In this document: positions 10,877 to 18,968 of the stretch, in pieces
Numbering within the stretch: the first letter of the stretch is position 1
How the letters are laid out: every line of letters begins with the position of its first letter
Assembly (NCBI GenBank): GCA_021791845.1
Contig: JAJYVT010000001.1
Coordinates: forward strand, 1 to 64,000
Source of the DNA: Actinomycetes bacterium
Lineage (GTDB): Bacteria > Actinomycetota > Acidimicrobiia > Acidimicrobiales > RAAP-2
DNA length: 64,000 nucleotides
Direction of reading: 5' to 3'
Program-made: the position numbers and the translations under genes
The notes under the pieces: generated by a model
Told to the model about the DNA's origin: nothing
Databases searched by the model: none
The model's input: the letters and a program-made list of their open reading frames with translations, nothing else

Positions 10877-10908
10877 TTGTTTCACCGTCAGGTTACACGT
10901 GGAACATC
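10877..10908 (+). repeat. 32-bp repeat with parS-like core, copy 1
   Basis: This copy shares 28 of 32 bases with the one at 12698-12729 in direct orientation. Its second half (10891-10906) is GGTTACACGTGGAACA, 12-13 of 16 matches to the ParB site TGTTTCACGTGAAACA around an intact CACGTG. The first half contains TTTCACCGT, another half-site-like word. Position close to parAB supports ParB binding, which is inferred. Confidence 0.6.
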
Positions 10909-12647
10909 GCGGCGCGGGGGTGGGCAACGTAACAGCTTCCGAGATCGGGTAGGTGGCAGCCAGCCACCTCGGCGATCCCGACGTGCCAGCTATGCCCGCC
11001 GTCACCGCTGAACTGCTCACCGCTGATGCCGTGTCCCGTGCTCGTGCCCGTCTCTCGGGCGTCGAGCACGCGGGTGGCCGTCGCGCCTCGCTGCCGGGGC
11101 GGCCCTGGGGAGCCCGCCGGGGCGATCGCTCCTCTCGCCGAATGACCTCGGGCGACACTCCGCTCACCACCGTCACTCCGCCCCTCGACCATCACGCCAA
11201 TCTCACGGCTCGAGGGTCAGGTAGCGATCGGTGAGCAGGCGCACCCGCCCGAACCGCCACCTCGCAGAGTGCAGTGCTCTGCAACCCGTTGTCGTTCGAG
11301 CGGGCTCCCCTCGATGTTCGAGGGCGGGCTACGTCCGGAAGCGACGGCACCGTTCCATCGGGCGCCCTGGTCATGGGCGTAAGGTCGGGCGATGATCGCC
11401 GTCCGCCGAGAAGAATGGCGGGGCCGAGAAGAACGGCGAGGCCGCCTCCCCCGCTGCATCGCCCCGGAGGTCCGGCACGCCGCCGCCGTTCGCCGACCCG
11501 CGGTGCTGCCGGCAGCGGGTCGTGGAGAACGTGCCCCTTCTCGGGGAAGTTGAGCGCCTGGCACCGTTCGAACGCCTCGAGGGTCCTGCCGTACGTCGAG
11601 CACGTGCGCCGAGCCAGCTCGATGAGCCGCTCGGGCACATGGTGGGTGCGGGTTTTGTCCCGCAGGACTCCCCTGGGCGCAGGCACCCCTGGTCGAGACG
11701 TGGCGCTCCGTCCGATCCGACCCAGTCGTCGATCTCGACCTGGGCTGCCGTCCGTGCCGTCCGAGCCGAACGGGTGCCCCACCCTTCACCGATGCTCGAG
11801 CGAGTCCCTCGTTACCGGCGAGGACCACCGGCCGTCGGCGCGCCGAGCTTCGACCTCTCTGTCCTCGGACTGCCGCTGGTACCAGGCTCCCGTGCACCGA
11901 CGACCGATGGCGCCCACTCATCGGTGAGAGTGCTCGGCCTCCTCCTCCGCTCGAGTCCCGGGTCCTTTCCGACGCCCCTGCACAGGCCGGGCTTCTTCGC
12001 TCGGCGCCTGAAGGACGAGGATGGTGAGAAGTCTGGGGGTCTCGAGCAGCGGTCAAGATCGACGGGCCGCTTGCGCCGCGGCCGCTCTGCACGGATCCGG
12101 CTGGGACGTACCGTCGGGACCCCGACCCGACGGGTGCTGCTTGGTGGGGGTGTCGGCGGGGCGATCCGCCACGCGATCCGCCACGCGTACCGCAACAGAG
12201 TGTGGTCGTCGACGGCCACGAGCGTGCCGGATGGGTGGCCCGTCGGCGACGAGCAGAAGTCGCGGTACCCGCCGGCACCCGGATGCGCCGCTCGTCCCGT
12301 GCGCCATCGGCGCCGCCGTCATGAAGGGGGAGTGGCTTCGTCGTCGGAGCGCGCCACAGGAGCGCCGCCGCCGTTCTCGTTCAACGTGACGACCGGGTTG
12401 TCTCGAGGGACCCCCGGGGAAGACCGGGGCTGGGCCGACCGGCAGAGAGACGCTCCCCGGCGAAGTGGCAGGCATGGTCGAACGGGTTCGGCCTGTCGGG
12501 GCGCGACGGTCCCGGGGTGGGCCCACCAAGCGTGATGACTTCACGGCGTGTGTCCGGTAGCGGCACCGAGCCGTCCGCCGCAGCCTTGGGCCAGGGAAGT
12601 GTGGAAGCCGAAAGCACCGACCTGGTCCTGGGTCGCGGCGGAGCGTC
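10907..12647. other. Gene-poor segment between rsmG/LAGIDADG and parA
   Basis: About 1.7 kb holds several overlapping open frames on both strands but none with recognisable family motifs, good ribosome sites or actinobacterial protein-like composition. Two minus-strand stretches look somewhat protein-like: one around 11520-11680 (reading VPERLIELARRTCSTYGRTL) and one around 12180-12260 (reading TLVAVDDHTLLRYA). They may be gene remnants, but I could not assign a family. A hairpin with 7-bp arms (AGGTGGC/GCCACCT) lies at 10951-10969. No terminal inverted repeats of an insertion sequence were found. Confidence 0.5.
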
Positions 12648-12694
12648 GTGACTCCCCCCTCTTTGGTGACTCCCCCCTCTTTGGTGACTCCCCT
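12648..12694 (+). repeat. 18-bp tandem repeat upstream of parS-like copy 2
   Basis: The unit GTGACTCCCCCCTCTTTG occurs twice exactly (12648-12665 and 12666-12683). A partial third copy runs directly into the 32-bp parS-like repeat. Its function is unknown; it could be replication-slippage DNA or part of a protein-binding array. Confidence 0.8.
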
Positions 12695-12697
12695 AGG

Positions 12698-12729
12698 TTG
12701 TTTCACCGTCATGATTCACGTGGAACTTC
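12698..12729 (+). repeat. 32-bp repeat with parS-like core, copy 2
   Basis: Its second half (12712-12727) reads TGATTCACGTGGAACT, 13 of 16 matches to the consensus ParB site TGTTTCACGTGAAACA. It lies about 150 bp upstream of parA and is the better of the two candidates. Together the two copies bracket a 1.8-kb gene-poor segment. Confidence 0.65.
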
Positions 12730-12880
12730 TTTCGGCCAGGCCCACTCGAAGGCTTGACCCGAGGATTACGGCGCGAGAGGATTGACAGGTGCACGTGCGG
12801 AGCACAGGTCTGAAGGTCGATCACCGCTCCCACGGTTCTCTCGTCGGCACCGAGACGCACGCGATCCGGAGTGGTCGCAC

Positions 12881-14368
12881 GTGCGGGTAATCGGCCGAAG
12901 GAAGGCGCGGAACAACCCACCGGCACAGGAGCAACCACCGCAGCCCGAGGCGTCGGAGGCGTCGGAGGCATCGGAAGCCGAAGCGCCCGAGTGGCGGGTG
13001 ATCGGACCTCTCGAGGATGGTGGAGGCGAACGAGCCGCCGAAGAAGTCGAGGAGGCTCATCGGGCGGAGACCGCTCCGTTCGATCAGGCGGCCGAGGAAG
13101 AAGCCCCGGACGAGGAGTCGGAGCCGCCGACTTCGGTCAGCGAGGAGCCCGAGGAGGCGAGCTCTGCCGACCAGCCCACCTCGACGGCGGGAGGCACTTC
13201 TCTCGATGCGTCCGCCGAGGCGCAACCGGAGGGCGAGCCCCTGGCCGCGGGGGAGCCGGCCGTGGGGGAGCTTGCGGTGGGGGAGCCGGCCGCCGAAGAG
13301 CCGAACGCGGGGGAACCTGAACCGGCCGTCGAGATCGAGGCCGATCCCGTCGCGGAGACGGCAGCCGATCCCGTCGCAGAGACGGCGGAAGACTCTGCAG
13401 CGTACGTCGAAGTCCAGCCACCGGACCTCGGACCGGACGACGAGGTGGTCACCGAGCCGCCACCGCCAGCGGTTGCGCCAGAACCTGCACCCGTGCCCCC
13501 CTCGGGCGAGGGACGTCCACGACATGCGGCCGCGGAGGAGGATCCCGTCTCGAGTGTGTTGCAGGGTCCCGGTCCGCAGGGCCAACGGACCCTGCCGCGG
13601 GTCATGGCCATTGCCAACCAGAAGGGCGGTGTCGGGAAGACCACCACCACGGTCAACCTGGGGGCCGCCCTGGCCGAGCTCGGCTATCGCGTCCTGGTGG
13701 TGGACCTGGACCCGCAGGGGAACGCCACGACGGGCCTCGGCATCGACGCCAGGAACTTCGAGAACTCGATGTACGACGTGATCATGCACGAGACGCCGAT
13801 GGAGGACTGCATCGAGCCCACGACCGTCCGCAACCTCTTCGTGGCGCCGGCCACCATCGACCTTGCCGGGGTCGAGATCGAGCTCGTGCCGGCGTTCAGC
13901 CGCGAGCTTCGGTTGCGCAAGGCGATCGAGCGGATCGTCGACGACTTCGACTTCGTCATGATCGACTGTCCACCGTCGCTGGGGCTGATCACCGTCAACG
14001 GACTGGCGGCGGCGAGCGAGGTCCTGGTGCCGATCCAGTGCGAGTACTACGCCCTGGAGGGGCTCAGCCAGCTCTTGCGCAACGTCCACCTCGTGGCGTC
14101 GAACTTGAACGAGCAGCTCGAGGTCAGTGCCATCGTGCTCACGATGTACGACGGGCGCACCCGACTGGCCGTCGACGTGGCGGCGGAGGTCCGGCAGCAC
14201 TTCAAGGACAAGGTGTGCAGGAACGTGATCCCGCGCACCATCCGCCTGTCCGAAGCACCGTCGTTCGGGCAGCCCATCACGGTCTTCGACCCGACGTCCC
14301 GAGGGGCCATCGCCTACCGGGAGCTGGCAAAGGAGGTGAGCAATGGCGCGCCGAAGCGGGCTGGGTAA
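12881..14368 (+). CDS. parA: Chromosome partitioning ATPase ParA
   Basis: ParA is the Walker-type ATPase that moves ParB-parS complexes apart. Residues about 240-495 form the ParA/Soj domain: NQKGGVGKTTTTVNLGAALA (deviant Walker A near 248-255), VVDLDPQGNATTGLG, VMIDCPPSLG and RTIRLSEAPSFGQPI. A Glu/Pro/Ala-rich acidic tail of about 235 residues precedes it, with imperfect EPAVGE and DPVAETA repeats, and is probably disordered. Mycobacterial ParA has a much shorter N-terminus. I prefer the GTG at 12881 because earlier in-frame sequence from a TTG at 12782 is Arg-rich and lacks a ribosome site. Confidence 0.92.
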   Translation: MRVIGRRKARNNPPAQEQPPQPEASEASEASEAEAPEWRVIGPLEDGGGERAAEEVEEAHRAETAPFDQAAEEEAPDEESEPPTSVSEEPEEASSADQPTSTAGGTSLDASAEAQPEGEPLAAGEPAVGELAVGEPAAEEPNAGEPEPAVEIEADPVAETAADPVAETAEDSAAYVEVQPPDLGPDDEVVTEPPPPAVAPEPAPVPPSGEGRPRHAAAEEDPVSSVLQGPGPQGQRTLPRVMAIANQKGGVGKTTTTVNLGAALAELGYRVLVVDLDPQGNATTGLGIDARNFENSMYDVIMHETPMEDCIEPTTVRNLFVAPATIDLAGVEIELVPAFSRELRLRKAIERIVDDFDFVMIDCPPSLGLITVNGLAAASEVLVPIQCEYYALEGLSQLLRNVHLVASNLNEQLEVSAIVLTMYDGRTRLAVDVAAEVRQHFKDKVCRNVIPRTIRLSEAPSFGQPITVFDPTSRGAIAYRELAKEVSNGAPKRAG

Positions 14369-15296
14369 AGGGCTCAGTGCGCTCATCCCGCCGGAGGTGG
14401 GGAGCCAGGGCAGCGCACTGCGGGAGGTTCCGATCTCGAGCATCCGACCCAACTCGCTACAGCCGCGGGCCCACTTCGACGAGGAAGCGATGTCGTCACT
14501 GGCGGCGTCGATCCGCGAGCTCGGGGTGCTCCAGCCGGTCCTCGTGCGGACGGTCGAGGGCGACGGGGAGAGCTACGAGCTGATCGCGGGGGAGCGCCGC
14601 TGGCGCGCGGCGCGCCGGGCGGGTCTCCAGACGATCCCCGTCCTCGTTCGGGACGTGAACGGCGACGCCCACAGTCTCGAGCAGGCGCTGGTGGAGAACC
14701 TGCACCGCGAGGACCTCGGGCCGCTCGAGGAGGCCGCCGCCTACCAGCAGCTGATCGACGACTTCGGGCTGACCCACGAGCAGGTGGCGACGCGCGTCGG
14801 CAAGGGGCGAGCGACGGTCACCAACACGCTCCGGCTTCTCCAATTGCCGGCCGGCGCCCAGCGGGCTCTGGTCGAGGGGTCGATCTCGGCCGGTCACGCC
14901 CGTGCTCTCTTGGGAACCCCCGATCGGGTGTTCCAGGAAGGACTGGTGGGCCGGATCGTGTCCGAGGGGCTGACCGTCCGCCAGGTTGAGGACGTCGTGC
15001 GAGCGTCGCTCGAGGAAGTCGACCAGCTGTCGGCTGCTGAACCAGAAGTTGCTGCTGAACAGGGAAGTAGTACCGCTGGTAGTACCATGAGGCCCGTGCC
15101 GAGGCGGCTCCCGGAGCCCGGCGTCCTGGAGCTCGAGGAGCTGCTCTCGACCCACCTCAACACGCGGGTGAAGGTTGAGCTCCGCAACAGGCGTGGACGA
15201 GTTGTCGTCGAGTTCGCCACGCTCGAGGACCTCGAGCGGATCTATCGCGCCATGGTGGAGGGGGCACCGGCAGAGGTCGTCCAAGCAGGTCAGTAG
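14343..15296 (+). CDS. parB: Chromosome partitioning protein ParB
   Basis: ParB binds parS, spreads as a CTP-dependent clamp and stimulates ParA. The 317-residue protein has the N-terminal GLGKGLSALIP, the CTP-binding motifs AGERRWRAARRAG (83-86 GERR) and VENLHREDLGPLEEA, a helix-turn-helix (THEQVATRVGKGRATVTNTLRLL), and a C-terminal dimer domain. It overlaps the parA end by 26 bp with AGGAGG inside parA. The linker DNA carries the GTAGTACC double motif seen in yidC. Confidence 0.96.
   Translation: MARRSGLGKGLSALIPPEVGSQGSALREVPISSIRPNSLQPRAHFDEEAMSSLAASIRELGVLQPVLVRTVEGDGESYELIAGERRWRAARRAGLQTIPVLVRDVNGDAHSLEQALVENLHREDLGPLEEAAAYQQLIDDFGLTHEQVATRVGKGRATVTNTLRLLQLPAGAQRALVEGSISAGHARALLGTPDRVFQEGLVGRIVSEGLTVRQVEDVVRASLEEVDQLSAAEPEVAAEQGSSTAGSTMRPVPRRLPEPGVLELEELLSTHLNTRVKVELRNRRGRVVVEFATLEDLERIYRAMVEGAPAEVVQAGQ
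15067..15087 (+). repeat. 21-bp GTAGTACC double motif, copy 2 (in parB)
   Basis: Second copy of the motif found in the yidC tail, same orientation, in the part of parB coding the poorly conserved linker before the dimerisation domain. Both copies sit where protein sequence is least constrained, which would suit a DNA-level role, but no known binding protein is recognised. Confidence 0.6.
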
Positions 15297-15379
15297 CCGC
15301 GCCAACCACGCCGCGGGCCGGTCCTCGACAGGTCGGAGGGCGCGCACAACCCTCAACCGTGAAGCCTCACTTCAGCACT

Positions 15380-15408
15380 ATCCACAACCTGTGCATTACG
15401 TTGTGGAT
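15380..15408. promoter_or_regulatory. Perfect inverted pair of DnaA-box-like sequences
   Basis: ATCCACAAC and its exact complement GTTGTGGAT are separated by 11 bp. The left arm is part of CTATCCACA, 8 of 9 matches to the classical DnaA box TTATCCACA. The right arm is part of TGTGGATTG. AT-richer sequence follows (to about 15425), unusual in this GC-rich window. It may be a DnaA-binding site; a stem-loop ending parB transcription is the alternative, though no run of T residues follows. Confidence 0.55.
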
Positions 15409-15593
15409 TGTTGATTTCTCGTTGAAGTGGAGGAATCGGTCACGCAGCCGTCACGCGATGGCCCAGGGGTGTCATGAGATCGACACCTGGCGAGCGCCGC
15501 GGCTCCTTGGGCGATTGGCCGCTCCGGCCGGACCATCGGTGCGACCCGGTCCAGTGAAGTGACCGGCTGGCCTGCGTGGCCGCCGCCGTCCGA

Positions 15594-15623
15594 TTGACAG
15601 GCCCCTGTCAAAGTTGCTAACCT
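15594..15623 (+). promoter_or_regulatory. Operator and promoter of the MarR-VOC operon
   Basis: A perfect palindrome TTGACAGG-CC-CCTGTCAA spans 15594-15611. Its left end TTGACA serves as the -35 box, and TAACCT at 15618-15623 follows after an 18-bp spacer. The predicted transcription start falls on or next to the GTG of the MarR gene, so the mRNA would be leaderless. The palindrome covering the -35 box fits autorepression by the adjacent MarR protein. Confidence 0.75.
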
Positions 15624-15629
15624 TCGAGG

Positions 15630-16088
15630 GTGCCCGCTCGAACGGGGAAGGTCGCCGCGATCACCGACCTCGTGCTCGAGGTGTTCGAGCTGAACGGGCG
15701 ACTCCTTCGTGCGGGTGACAACCTCGTGCGCGACGTCGGGCTCTCGAGCGCCCGCTGGCAGGTTCTCGGGACGGTCGCAACACAGCCGGCGTCGATGGCG
15801 GCGATCGGACGACGCATGGGCCGGGCACGCCAGAGTGTGCGGGAAGTGGCCGAGAAATTGGCCGCAGAGGGCCTCGTGTCGCTCGTTCCCGACGAGTCGG
15901 ACCGAAGGGCGCCGCGGCTCGAGATCTCCGAGCGGGGCCATGAGCTCCTGCACCAGGTCGCTCCTCGCCAGATCCGCTGGGCGAGATGGCTCGCGCAGGG
16001 ATGCTCTGCGTCCGAGCTCGACACGACGGTGAAGGTCCTCCGGAGACTCGGTCTGCGGCTGGCCAGTGCGGAAGGAGACGCTCCGTGA
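15630..16088 (+). CDS. MarR-family transcriptional regulator
   Basis: A 152-residue winged-helix protein of the MarR family. The core reads SSARWQVLGTVATQPASMAAIGRRMGRARQSVREVAEKL for the helix-turn-helix (about 40-80) and LVSLVPDESDRRAPRLEISERG for the wing, with the typical D-x-R-R-A. Such regulators usually repress their own operon and release DNA on binding small phenolic or oxidising molecules. The GTG lies 7 bp after a -10 box and a perfect palindrome covers the -35. Its TGA overlaps the next gene's GTG, so the VOC protein is probably its co-regulated effector. Confidence 0.85.
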   Translation: MPARTGKVAAITDLVLEVFELNGRLLRAGDNLVRDVGLSSARWQVLGTVATQPASMAAIGRRMGRARQSVREVAEKLAAEGLVSLVPDESDRRAPRLEISERGHELLHQVAPRQIRWARWLAQGCSASELDTTVKVLRRLGLRLASAEGDAP

Positions 16089-16480
16089 GCGAGATCGACG
16101 ACCTCTACGCCGTGCGTGTGGTGACCAGAGACGCCAACGAGCACGTCCGGACCGTTCGGTTCTACGAATCGCTCCTCGGCTGTGCGCCCTTTCGCCAGTT
16201 CGGTGACGACCGCTCCATGCACCAGGCGGCATTCTTCGCCCTGGGCGACATCCAGCTGATCGTGACCCGTGAAGACGAGCCCACCCCCGAAGCCGCGATC
16301 CGCCAGGGGCCGGTGTGGCTGTGCTTCAAGACGGCCGATCCCGACGAGGCCCTTGCCGCGGCGAACCGCCGCGGTGCCGCCCTCGACACCGAGCCCGTCA
16401 CAACGAGCTTCGGCAGCAGGGCCTTCTTCTCGAACGACCCTGCAGGGCTCGCCGTCTACGTCGGGACTGGTTGGGACTGA
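16085..16480 (+). CDS. VOC-superfamily (glyoxalase/bleomycin-resistance-like) protein
   Basis: This 131-residue protein has the paired beta-alpha-beta-beta-beta layout of the vicinal oxygen chelate fold: TVRFYESLLGCAPF, then MHQAAFFALGDIQLIVTRE, then VWLCFKTADPDEALAAANRRGA and FFSNDPAGLAVYVGTGW. VOC proteins may be dioxygenases, lyases or drug-binding proteins; the substrate cannot be read from the sequence. The start overlaps the MarR stop as GTGA. A role in detoxification under MarR control is inferred from context. Confidence 0.78.
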   Translation: MSEIDDLYAVRVVTRDANEHVRTVRFYESLLGCAPFRQFGDDRSMHQAAFFALGDIQLIVTREDEPTPEAAIRQGPVWLCFKTADPDEALAAANRRGAALDTEPVTTSFGSRAFFSNDPAGLAVYVGTGWD

Positions 16481-16520
16481 ACGCCGGAGGCCGGCGACGC
16501 ATGGCGCAGGCGCGGCCCGG

Positions 16521-17516
16521 TCAGTCCCAGGGGCCGGTCGCCCAGGCCGCCAGGGCCCCGGCCAGCGCCTCGCCGAGCACGGCCCCGCGTTCCACGACGA
16601 GCGAGGCCGGGCCGATCTCCACGATCACGGCGGGCATCCGGGTCTCCCGCAGGATGGGGAGGGACATGCCGCGCTCGCCCAGGTCGGGGATGCCCAGCGC
16701 CGGGGGTACCTTGCGCTGGACGGCCTCTGCCAGCAGGCGCCCCCCGACGGACTCGTCCCGGTAGCCGGAGTAGAAGGCGGTCATGCACCCCGGCCGGTCC
16801 GGCTCCAGCCGGAGGGCGAGGAAGGCGGCGACGCCGGCGCCGTTGGCCGCCTGCGCCTGCGCCCGGTCGTCGGGGTGGTGGAGGGTCGTGACCCGGGCGC
16901 CGTGGGCGACCAGGCGGCGGCGCAGGGCGGCGGCCGGGACGGCCAGGCCGCCGGGCTCGCCGATGGCGACGTGGCGTCCCGCCAGCGTCGGGGGGGCCTG
17001 GCGCAGCCGCTCCCGGGCGACGACCGTCGACACGAGCTGCGGGGGGCCCGAGCCGCGCGCCGCCACCCGGCGCAGCTCGGCCAGCGTGTCGTGGCCGAGG
17101 ATGCCGTCCACCGGCAGCGCGGCGTTCTCCTGGAACTCCCGGAGCGAGGCGGCGGTGACGTCCCCGAAGATCCCGTCCACCCGCCCCGGGTAGAAGCCCA
17201 AGGCCGAGAGGCGTTGCTGCAGCTCCGCGACGTCGTCCCCGCGCAGCATCGGCGTGCGGCGGTAGAGGGGGCGGTCGCCGAGCGCCACGCCGGCCTCGAC
17301 CAGCGTCTGCCAGGTGTGCTGCCCGCAGATCCCGTCCACCCGCAGCCCCCGGCGCCGCTGGAATGCCTCCACGGCCGCCCGGGTGGCGCGACCGAACCAT
17401 CCGGGCGGGTCGGTCAGGGGACCGAAGCCCAGGGCGATCAGCCGCTGCTGGACGTCGGACACGGCCTCCCCGGCTCCACCTTCGAGCAGGGGCAGGACGT
17501 CGTCGGGCGCGGCCAC
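16521..17516 (-). CDS. cwlM: CwlM-like peptidoglycan-binding/amidase homologue, probably catalytically inactive
   Basis: Two PG_binding_1 repeats (about 20-75, VQQRLIALGFG ... VDGICGQHTW; and 95-150, ELQQRLSALGFYPGRVDGIFGDVT) precede an amidase_3-like domain (about 178-331). Only part of the active site remains. The usual DPGHGG is GEPGG at 186-190, the SxHxN zinc histidine is replaced in the FLALRLE stretch, and the second-motif acidic residue appears absent, while the last glutamate (VIVEIG, about 300) is kept. No signal peptide is visible. Position next to trxA-trxB equals that of mycobacterial CwlM, a cytoplasmic regulator of MurA. A GTG at 17462, with GGGGAGG nearby, is an alternative start. 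Confidence 0.82.
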   Translation of the reverse strand: MAAPDDVLPLLEGGAGEAVSDVQQRLIALGFGPLTDPPGWFGRATRAAVEAFQRRRGLRVDGICGQHTWQTLVEAGVALGDRPLYRRTPMLRGDDVAELQQRLSALGFYPGRVDGIFGDVTAASLREFQENAALPVDGILGHDTLAELRRVAARGSGPPQLVSTVVARERLRQAPPTLAGRHVAIGEPGGLAVPAAALRRRLVAHGARVTTLHHPDDRAQAQAANGAGVAAFLALRLEPDRPGCMTAFYSGYRDESVGGRLLAEAVQRKVPPALGIPDLGERGMSLPILRETRMPAVIVEIGPASLVVERGAVLGEALAGALAAWATGPWD

Positions 17517-17539
17517 CCGCGGGGGAACCGCGTCCGGGG

Positions 17540-17866
17540 CTACAGGTAGTTCGACAGCTCCTGGACCAGCTGGCCCTTGGGCTTGGCGCCGATCAGGCGC
17601 ACCTTGGCCTCCCCGTCCTTGAAGAGGATCAGCGTGGGGATGCTCATCACGTCGTAGCGCCGGGTCACGTCCAGGTTGTCGTCGATGTTCAGCTTCGCCA
17701 CCTGGAGCTTCCCCGCCTGCTCCTCGGCGATCTCCTCCAGGACGGGGGCGATCATCTTGCACGGTCCGCACCATTCCGCCCAGAAATCGACCAGCACCGG
17801 CACGTCGGCCGTCTTGACATGCTCGTCAAACGTACCGTCGTCCAACGTGACCATCTTCTCGCTCAT
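17540..17866 (-). CDS. trxA: Thioredoxin
   Basis: A 108-residue thioredoxin that reduces protein disulfides in the cytoplasm. The active site AEWCGPCKM (cysteines 33 and 36), the fold signature VPVLVDFWA, the cis-proline region VMSIPTLILFKDG and the C-terminal helix are all present. It is the partner of the TrxB encoded just upstream on the same strand, with 135 bp between them. The trxB-trxA-cwlM order is the mycobacterial one. Confidence 0.96.
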   Translation of the reverse strand: MSEKMVTLDDGTFDEHVKTADVPVLVDFWAEWCGPCKMIAPVLEEIAEEQAGKLQVAKLNIDDNLDVTRRYDVMSIPTLILFKDGEAKVRLIGAKPKGQLVQELSNYL

Positions 17867-18001
17867 CGCGCCTCTCTTCGACTCGAACGGGCCCGGCTCA
17901 ACCGTTCCCCGTCAGCTCCAACCCAACACCGGACGCGCCCGGCGTGTTCCCGCCGTCCGCAGCCGGCATCGGCCGGAGGCGGCGGCGGGGCCCTCCCATT
18001 G

Positions 18002-18961
18002 CTACTCCCCGCGCGACTCCAGCCAGCGCTCGGCGTCGATCGCCGCCATGCAGCCGGAGCCGGCGGCGGTGATCGCCTGGCGGTAGACGTGGTCCTGGAC
18101 GTCGCCGCAGGCGAACACCCCCTCCACGTTGGTCAGGGATCCGTCGTGCGTGCGGATGTACCCGTTCTCCTCGAGCTCCAACTGGCCGCGGAACACGGCC
18201 GTGTTGGGCTCGTGGCCGATGGCGACGAACAGACCGGTCACCGGGAGCTCGCCGTCCTCGCCGGTCTGGGTGTGACGGACCCGGAGCCCGGCCACCTTCC
18301 CGTTGCCCAGCACCTCGGTCACCTGGTGTGTCCAGAGGAACTCGATGTCGCCCGAGGCGAGGGCCCGCTCCTGCATGATCCGCGACGCCCGGAGCCGGTC
18401 CCGGCGGTGGACGATGGTGACCTTGGACGCGAAGCGGGTGAGGAACAGCGCCTCCTCCAGCGCCGAGTCCCCCCCGCCCACGACGGCGATGTGCTGGCCC
18501 CGGAAGAAGAAGCCGTCGCAGGTGGCGCAGGTCGACACCCCGTAGCCGAGGAGGCGGTCCTCGCCCGGGACGCCGAGCATGAGCGCCCGGGCGCCGGTGG
18601 CGACGATCAGGGCGTCGGTCTCGTAGGTCGGCTCGTCGGCCTCGGGGTCGCCCACCCACACGGCGAACGGCCGGCGGCGCAGGTCGACCCGGCTGACCTT
18701 GGCCGTGACCATCTCGGCGCCGAACCGGGTGGCCTGGGCCCGCATGGCCTCCATGAGCTCGGGCCCCATGATCCCGTCGGGGAACCCCGGGAAGTTCTCG
18801 ACCTCGGTCGTCAGCATGAGCTGGCCCCCGGGCTGGTCGCTGGTCGAGGACGGCTCGCCCTCGACGACCACCGGGCGCAGCTGGGCCCGGGCGCTGTAGA
18901 CGGCGGCGGTCAGGCCGGCCGGCCCGGAGCCTGCGATCAGGACCTTGTGCTTCGTGGGCAC
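18002..18961 (-). CDS. trxB: Thioredoxin reductase
   Basis: This 319-residue NADPH-dependent flavoenzyme reduces thioredoxin. It has the FAD motif GSGPAG (11-16), the redox pair in STCATCDG (cysteines 145 and 148), the NADPH motif [12 protein letters not shown] (about 161-172) with HRRDRLRAS, and the C-terminal FAD contact VFACGDVQD. All residues expected for activity are present. It lies upstream of trxA in the same orientation. Confidence 0.97.
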   Translation of the reverse strand: MPTKHKVLIAGSGPAGLTAAVYSARAQLRPVVVEGEPSSTSDQPGGQLMLTTEVENFPGFPDGIMGPELMEAMRAQATRFGAEMVTAKVSRVDLRRRPFAVWVGDPEADEPTYETDALIVATGARALMLGVPGEDRLLGYGVSTCATCDGFFFRGQHIAVVGGGDSALEEALFLTRFASKVTIVHRRDRLRASRIMQERALASGDIEFLWTHQVTEVLGNGKVAGLRVRHTQTGEDGELPVTGLFVAIGHEPNTAVFRGQLELEENGYIRTHDGSLTNVEGVFACGDVQDHVYRQAITAAGSGCMAAIDAERWLESRGE

Positions 18962-18968
18962 GGCACCC

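Noticed and set aside
11192-12535. Open frames of 200-350 residues on both strands in the rsmG-parA gap as real genes
   Set aside because: No family motif, no consistent ribosome site, Arg/Ser/Pro-rich composition, and mutual overlap.
12648-12694. Possible CRISPR array
   Set aside because: Units are contiguous 18-mers without spacers, and no cas genes occur.
12782-12880. Earlier parA start (TTG)
   Set aside because: Adds an Arg-rich stretch atypical of the acidic N-terminus, with no usable ribosome site.
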